The translations under genes were made by a program, and so were the position numbers. From Mesorhabditis belari (taxonomy: Eukaryota; Nematoda; Chromadorea; Rhabditida; Rhabditidae): DNA of 64,000 bases. Below the pieces are notes generated by a model, which had not been told where the DNA came from, made no database searches, and saw nothing but the letters and a program-made list of their open reading frames with translations. The stretch's first letter is position 1, and each line of letters starts with the position of its first letter. Shown here piece after piece: positions 59,001-64,000 of this stretch. The DNA lies in NCBI GenBank assembly GCA_958450365.1, contig CAUEEP010000729.1:868501-932500 (forward strand), read 5' to 3'.

Positions 59001-60837
59001 TGAATGTCAATTGAATACTTCCATTGTTCTCGTTCAACAATTTCAGATCTTTTTTCACGATAAATGGTTGTGGATGCTTCTCGAATTGAAATTCCAACTT
59101 TTCTAGAATTTCTGAAAAGGTAAATAAACATTTAAAGAATCTTTTATTAAATTTAGTATCAGTTTTTTTATTCAACTAACTCATTTAAGCTTTTAGGTTG
59201 CTAGAAAATGACTATATTATTGCTAGAAAACGTTTAATAGACTTTAATATTTAATAAACTTTAATAAAAATAATAAACTTTAATTGTCTAATAAGCTTTT
59301 AAGGTAAAGATAAAGCAGCATTAAATTAAATGACTTTTATTTACTATTAGATTTATAAGGGATTGATAGAGAATTGAGATAAGAAAGGTAGAAAGGAGAC
59401 ACTTTTTAGGAAATCTGGTTCTTCTCAGAAACCCGGAATGACAAAATTGACTCAGAAACCCGGAATGACAAAATCTGGATTGATCCGGAATGACAAGATC
59501 CCCAAATTTCTGTATTTGCTGTATTTTTGCAATCCAGCATTTTTTCTACATTGACTTAGCAAAAAGTTGTTCAACAGCTTGAAGTTTTAGAATGTATGTC
59601 GTGGCCGTTTATGAAATTCAGCTAACGAATGATTCGTTAACGGCTAGCCGCTAAGGAAACAGCTAGTCGCTAACGAAATGGCTAGTCGCTAACGAAATGG
59701 CTAACCGCTAACGAAACGACTAACCGCTAACGAAACGACTAACCGTTAACGAAACGACTAACCGCTAACGAAACGGCAACCGCTAAGGAAACGGCTAACC
59801 GCTAACGAAACGACTAACCGCTAACGAAACGACAACCGCTAACGAAACGGCAACCGCAACGAAACGGCTAACCGCTAAGGAAACGGCTAACCGCTAACGA
59901 AACGGCTAACCGCTAAGGAAACGGCTAACCGCTAACGAAACGACTAACCGCTAACGAAACGACTAACCGCTAACGAAACGGCTAACCGCTAAGGAAACGG
60001 CTAACCGCTAACGAAACGACTAACCGCTAACGAAACGACTAACCGCTAACGAAACGACTAACCGCTAACGAAACGGCTAACCGCTAAGGAAACGGCTAAC
60101 CGCTAACGAAACGACTAACCGCTAACGAAACGGCTAACCGCTAAGGAAACGGCTAACCGCTAACGAAACGACTAACCGCTAACGAAACGACTAACCGCTA
60201 ACGAAACGGCTAACCGCTAACGAAACGGCTAACCGCTAAGGAAACGACTAACCGCTAACGAAACGGCTAACCGCTAAGGAAACGGCTAACCGCTAACGAA
60301 TCATTCGTTAGCTGAATTTCGTAAACAACTAGCGAAAAATTTCATTCGTTAGCGGCTGAATTTCGGCTACGACATATAGATGTGAAAAAGAATCGAATTG
60401 AGTTTACGTTTTGTATATACCGTATTTCTTCGAATAGAAGACCGGGTAAAGAGTATGATCGCGTACTCCTGCGTAGCAGCCCTTTTTAAAATTTCTTTTC
60501 TGCATAAAAGCTTTCAATGAAGTGCTATAGGGCTGGAAAATGACTCAAAAATACGACATGAGCTAACAGATTTTTGAGCCATTTTCCAGCTCTATAGCAC
60601 TTAATTGAAAGCTTTTATGCAGAAAAGAAATTTTAAAAAGGGCTGCTACGCAGGAGTGCGCGATGATACTCTTTACCCGGTCTTCTATTCGAAGAAATAC
60701 GGTAATAGCTGAAAAAAAAAACCTGGAAAGCTTGACCATTTTCTAAACTTTTCTAAACATTCTAACCAACCATTTTCTTCATCTCCATTCGCCAATCCAA
60801 TCAAAGCAATGAAAAAGAATAAAACGAAATCTCGCAT
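56033..60837 (-). CDS. Secreted protein with CUB-like C-terminal domain (8 exons)
   Basis: Exons in coding order: 60837-60771, 59111-58972, 58254-58142, 57956-57891, 57822-57764, 57208-57114, 56991-56858, 56171-56033; 270 residues, in phase throughout. Residues 1-18 form a signal peptide (MRDFVLFFFIALIGLANG). The C-terminal half (CECSGFSYEYPDGI, QFPGAILTLDIPK, CTMIKCGW, FSFLGAYDKNDRFYIRNSNG, NEPFEIYFISGPNPSRDRHM, FQFGYEA) reads like the nematode CUB-like domain of secreted, often infection-responsive proteins; this is by pattern only. The 57114 end needs a GC donor (AAG then GCAGGC), since no GT is in reach before a stop. The 667-bp last intron contains a dead mariner, intron 57957-58141 is mostly a hairpin MITE, and intron 1 holds a minisatellite element and another MITE. 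Confidence 0.72.
56243..56826 (+). pseudogene. Decayed mariner transposon
   Basis: About 26-bp inverted ends (TGTGTGAAAAAGTAATCCAC at left, its complement at right, the right end extending to the typical TATTAGG). Between them a frame-broken transposase N-terminus is legible (YEFKNGLKAAEAARRI, FGEDAV, then later CLLENPRSTSSEIG-like and KLDKWIPH-like pieces) with stops and shifts. The C-terminal catalytic half is absent. AGTATCTGCTGCTTA occurs on both flanks. It lies in the last intron of the CUB-like gene, opposite strand. Confidence 0.8.
57355..57602 (+). repeat. Family beta unit, copy 3
   Basis: Leader with GCAGAATTTCACGCTGATTCC-type block and TCTGCTTTCCGTTTCTATTA, then GAGTCAAAAGTTATAAG and the tRNA-like body at 57534. 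More diverged than copies 1 and 2. Confidence 0.65.
57534..57602 (+). tRNA. tRNA-like element, family beta copy 3
   Basis: GGCGGCCGATTGGTAG and B box GGGTTCGAGTCC; centre GTTTGAATACAAG. Shorter variable region than the other beta copies. Located in a CUB-like gene intron on the opposite strand. Confidence 0.4.
57970..58120. mobile_element. TACTTTGTGC hairpin MITE filling an intron
   Basis: GTGTACTTTGTGCTCAACAA and GTAAACACCTTTGCATTGAA at left pair with GAATTCAGTGCACTAGACGG and TTTGAGCACAAAGTAC at right. It makes up about 150 of the 185 bp of intron 57957-58141. Confidence 0.75.
58437..58512 (+). tRNA. tRNA-like element, family zeta copy 1
   Basis: Ends GGTGGT/GCTGCC pair with wobbles; A box GGTCTAGGGGATAGTG, B box GGGTTCGATTCCG. 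Centre GACTCTAAAACGAATGCC with an enlarged variable region. A shared leader (CTATAAGAGGG ... GAAAAGCAG) precedes it and copy 2. Confidence 0.5.
58592..58671 (+). tRNA. tRNA-like element, family zeta copy 2
   Basis: Tandem duplicate 155 bp on, with TGGCGGTCTAGGGGTATAG and GGGTTCGATTCCGC. The centre CTCTAAAACGAATGCC is identical while the variable region differs. Confidence 0.5.
59593..60376. mobile_element. TIR-bounded minisatellite (AACGGCTAACCGCTAACGA)
   Basis: Outer ends TGTCGTGGCCG and its complement CGGCTACGACA, and inner inverted blocks ATTCAGCTAACGAATGATTC, enclose 40 or so tandem 16-17 bp units (GAAACG(G/A)CTAACCGCTAAC, alternating AAGG/AACG). Sits in intron 1 of the CUB-like gene. 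Confidence 0.75.
60420..60702. mobile_element. Near-perfect 283-bp palindromic MITE with TA duplication
   Basis: Starts CCGTATTTCTTCGAATAGAA and ends with its complement; arms of about 125 bp match almost throughout. Flanked by TA on both sides, typical of Tc1/mariner-superfamily non-autonomous elements. In intron 1 of the CUB-like gene. Confidence 0.85.
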
Positions 60838-61309
60838 AATTGAAATTTCCAAAAAAGATGAATGAAAACTTGTCCAAGAATTGATAAATAAATAGAGAAA
60901 CGGTTCAAGTATCGGTTCAAATAGAGAAACGGTTCAAGTCCATCAATCAAATTTACAAAAAAAACGAAATGCGAAATGCGTAATCGATGAAATGGGAGAG
61001 AAATTGCTGGTGAGTAATCGGGATAACAGAAAAATAAACGAGCACATTTTCTTTTCAAAAAAAAATAGATTTGAGTAAACAAGGGAGGTTCTGCGAGTTG
61101 GGGAAACAATTTTCGATCGGAAAACCAAGGCTATAGTTCAGAAAATATTGTATAACATTGTTTCTGAACAACTAAAGTAGGTAGCTTTCTGGCAAGTTTC
61201 AAATATCGATGTCGATGATTTACAATCAATATCGGCTTTGTTCCAGGAACAGAGCTCTTGGCAAACGGCTATAAATGTAGCTTTTGACAAGCTATCATGT
61301 AGAAGTAAT

Positions 61310-61600
61310 GTACAGGGAAACATGCAAGCAAGTAGCAAGGAAACAGGCATGCAAGTAGCAAGGAAACAGGCATGCAAGTAGCAAGGAAACAGGCATGCAA
61401 GTAGCAAGGAAACATGGCAGCAAGTAGCAAGGAAACAGGCATGCAAGTAGCAAGGAACTGCAAGCAGTAGGGACGGCAGCGAGGCAGCAAGAGCAAGGAA
61501 ACAGGCGCAAGTAGCAAGGAAACATGCAAGCAAGTAGCAAGGAAACATGCAAGCAAGTAGCAAGGAAACAGACATGCAAGTAGCAAGTAGCAAGTAGTAC
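61310..61600. repeat. 24-bp CATGCAAGTAGCAAGGAAACAGG-type array
   Basis: About ten copies built on GCAAGTAGCAAGGAAACA. The Cys/Leu-rich minus-strand ORFs here are repeat products. Confidence 0.85.
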
Positions 61601-61611
61601 ATCAAGCTCAC

Positions 61612-62510
61612 CATGCTTTAAGGAGCGCTTTCTTTAACGAGTCAATTGTTCGATGTTGTTTAGTACACGTCTTTGAGCAGATCTTTAAACAGACTGAAAA
61701 ATCAAGCGGATTATGATCCGGTGAGCTTGGAGGTCACTCGTTGAATGTGATGAAATCTTGTAGGTTCTGCTCACACGAATCCTGGACCATTCGAGATTTG
61801 TAGTACTCCATCCATGTAATACGAGTCGATACTCCATCTTGCTAAAATACCCAGCTTGTCCAAAATGATATTGAGCTCAGGGCAAAACGTCTTGTCGCAT
61901 GTTCAAATATGCTTGACTGTTGAGCTTGAATGCTGATGGCGCAAAGACAATTGGAGCCTTTCCATTGGCGCTTCCCTGTCCTGATCCCTGTCCATCCATG
62001 ACTGAAGCTGAACGAAGATCGATTTGTGTGGATTGGCATAAATTCGGTCATTCTGCTTGTTTAGCACTTTAACGTTAAATAATTTTTCATCTAACAAAAT
62101 CTCACGACAGTTGGTTGAATCGCTTGAGAAGGTCCTCACATAGTTCTTCTCTTAGCAGCTTCGATGAGCCTTGGCTGAGCGATTTGTTCTTTTTGAAAGC
62201 TTTCATCCGCTTTCATCTTGAGTTCACGCCGCACAATTACGCACAATTGTAGCTTAGCACACGCCTTAGCTTCTAGCCTCAGAAATTTGGCGTGACATGA
62301 GTCGGATTGATCGTTCCTGGTTACGCAAACTCTCTCGCACTTTTTGGACTGAATCACAGATCAGTTTTTCTCGACCAGCTTTATCAGCATTTGTTCCCAA
62401 TTCCTTGAATCGTTTTGTTCGCGAGCCGCGTAGAAACTCCCGCGTAGAAAGAAAGTTGCACGTGTCAAAAGTCTCTGTCGATCCAACGCTATGATCGAGT
62501 TCCGATGAAC
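61612..62510 (-). pseudogene. Broken Tc1/mariner-superfamily transposase
   Basis: Minus-strand pieces in different frames, in family order: N-terminal helix-turn-helix region (LRGSRTKRFKELG, SIRLMSRQISEAR), RRELKMKADESFQKEQ, the first catalytic block CREILLDEKLFNVK with KQNDRIYA, GKAPIVFAPSAFKLNS, then a late PPSSPDHNPLDFSV-like block near 61730. Several frameshifts and stops separate them. No terminal repeats found. Confidence 0.75.
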
Positions 62511-62695
62511 ACTTGATCTCTAAAAAAAACACTATATAATCTTAGAAATTCTATCAAATAACAAGATAAACATGAAAAAAGCAAAAGATATAAAATAACA
62601 ACAGGTGTCATGAAGTGGTCGCAGCTAAAGCACCCCAGGCCCATAATTATTCTCTCGATTGAACCAAGCAATCGTCATCAAATTCTGTCTACTAG

Positions 62696-63427
62696 CACAG
62701 TCGAAATTCGATATAACAAATCACTCGAGACCAAAAACTTCGATATAACAAACCTAAAAGATGCCTCAAATTTTCCTTGGACGGCCGCTGATTGATTACA
62801 TTTGGCTGGGGCAGCTACGCGGAAATGGTGGTTGATTGCATTTGGCTGGGGCAGCTACGCACTTATTGCATTTGGCTGGGGCAGCTGCGCAGAAATGGTG
62901 GTTGATTGCATTTGGTTAGGACAGCTACGCAGAAATGGCGATTGATTGCATTTGGTTGGGACAGCTATGCAGAAATGGTGGTTGATTGCATTTGGCTGGG
63001 GCAGCTACGCAGAAATGGTGGTTGATTGCATTTGGTTGGGACAGCTACGCAGAAATGGTGGTTGATTGCATTTGGTTGGGACAGCTACGCAGAAATGGTG
63101 GTTGATTGCATTTGGCTGGGGCAGCTACGCAGAAATGGTGGTTGATTGCATTTGGTTGGGACAGCTACACACAAATGGTGGTTGATTGCATTTGGTTGGG
63201 ACAGCTACACACAAATGGTGGTTGATTGCATTTGGCTGGGGCAGCTACGCAGAAATGGTGGTTGATTGCATTTGGTTGGGACAGCTACACACAAATGGTG
63301 GTTGATTGCATTTGGTTGGGGCAGCTACGCAGAAATGGTCACTTATTGCATTTGGCTGGAGCAGCTACGTAGAAATTTTGGGGCACGTTTTAGGACTTCA
63401 AATTCGTTGTATCGAATTGCGACTGTA
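62696..63427. mobile_element. TIR-bounded 40-bp satellite
   Basis: Ends CACAGTCGAAATTCGATATA and, inverted, GTACAGTCGCAATTCGATAC. Inside, about 14 copies of a 40-bp unit (TTGATTGCATTTGGCTGGGG, CAGCTACGCAGAAATGGTGG) run from 62790 to 63365. Non-coding. Confidence 0.8.
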
Positions 63428-64000
63428 CTTATAGATTATTCCGTAGAAAATTCAGATGAAAATGTTGCCTGGTTTTTAAGAAATCAAAAATTTAAGAACT
63501 ATAAGAACTACAAGAACTTATGGACCTTAAAACTCGTTTTTTAATTTTCTTCCCCATCTCATCTTTCATTGGCGCTTTCTTTTGGCCTGTCAACGGGTGA
63601 GAATCTCAATAACTGTTTAGAGATGTTATTAATAATATTAGCGATGTTATTAATAATATTAGCGATAATATTAAACAGTTATTCTTTCTTTTACTTTTTA
63701 GATGGTACCAAAAAGAAGATCTTGGCTTGAAATCGAAATAATCAATTGCAGAAAATCAGCAATTCATTCGATTCATTTCCTCGCTACTTGCCAGCTAGAT
63801 TTCTTTTCAAATGGCTCAAATTTCTCCCCAAGAATTTGATCAAATTGCCAGTGTTCTCATCGAAAAGCCTAGACATTGTGGCTGTTGGAGGGAATGCGTT
63901 CGAATTCCATTCTCCAAAAAGAAAGAAAAAAGAAAGAAATCTCTTTGGCATTTCTCGTTTCCTTTTCTCTTGCGACTATTTTCATCAAATTTTCCCCATT
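63428..64000. other. Right edge, nothing recognised
   Basis: TTATTAATAATATTAGCGA repeats at 63620-63670. A short ATG-led frame (ATGGCTCAAATTTCTCCCCA) starts at 63811 but has no recognisable domain and stays open only briefly. Confidence 0.3.

Noticed and set aside
59630..60310. CRISPR-like or origin iterons
   Set aside because: Continuous short tandem units without spacers, inside an intron.
61138..61614. Cys/Leu-rich secreted-looking minus-strand ORFs
   Set aside because: Three frames give the same pattern because they translate the 24-bp array.
62790..63365. CRISPR-like regular repeats
   Set aside because: Units are directly adjacent 40-mers with no unique spacers, in a eukaryotic genome; a satellite.

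Overview
The window reads as nuclear DNA of a nematode, most likely a rhabditid. Genes carry many short introns (often 40-60 bp, one of 38 bp) ending in TTTCAG/TTTAG. Most start codons lie a few bases behind a splice-acceptor-like sequence, which suits SL trans-splicing. The gene content fits: FEM-1, a LIN-41-type TRIM-NHL protein, MEC-8/RBPMS, eIF4E, NAA30, SPT4, CIAO2B and MFAP1. No species is assigned. All exon models were spliced by eye and checked for reading phase; there is no transcript evidence.

Layout. 1-3.6 kb holds tRNA-like elements, a TGCTTTAAAA minisatellite, an 18S rRNA scrap and a CCGTCCAATCC-type array. 3.6-17.5 kb is the gene-dense core: a coiled-coil gene (+), then mfap-1, CIAO2B and spt-4 (all -, possibly one operon), fem-1 (+) and an eIF4E gene (-). 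A small two-exon gene may be nested in an mfap-1 intron. 17.5-26 kb is repeat-rich and almost gene-free. 26.2-31.1 kb is mec-8 (-), with tRNA-like elements and simple repeats in its introns. 31-47.8 kb is again nearly gene-free: a 1.15-kb GGAGAA array, MITEs, an internally deleted mariner with perfect ends, and a tandem pair of intron-bearing tRNA-Ile genes. 47.8-53.7 kb holds NAA30 (-) and lin-41 (-). 56-60.8 kb holds a secreted CUB-like protein gene (-) with a decayed mariner in one intron and minisatellites in another. 61-64 kb has a broken Tc1/mariner-superfamily transposase and a 40-bp satellite bounded by inverted ends.

Three themes stand out. First, at least 22 tRNA-like sequences with Pol III A/B-box signatures occur in 64 kb; only the two Ile(AAT) copies fold cleanly, the rest fall into repeat-like families, and one family shares a conserved upstream module. 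Second, many of the longer introns (spt-4, fem-1, eIF4E and two in the CUB-like gene) are each largely filled by one terminal-inverted-repeat element. Third, the region downstream of the lin-41 stop has two let-7-type seed matches 67 bp apart, the same regulatory layout known for lin-41 in C. elegans, although this predicted protein lacks the coiled coil usual between B-box and filamin domains.
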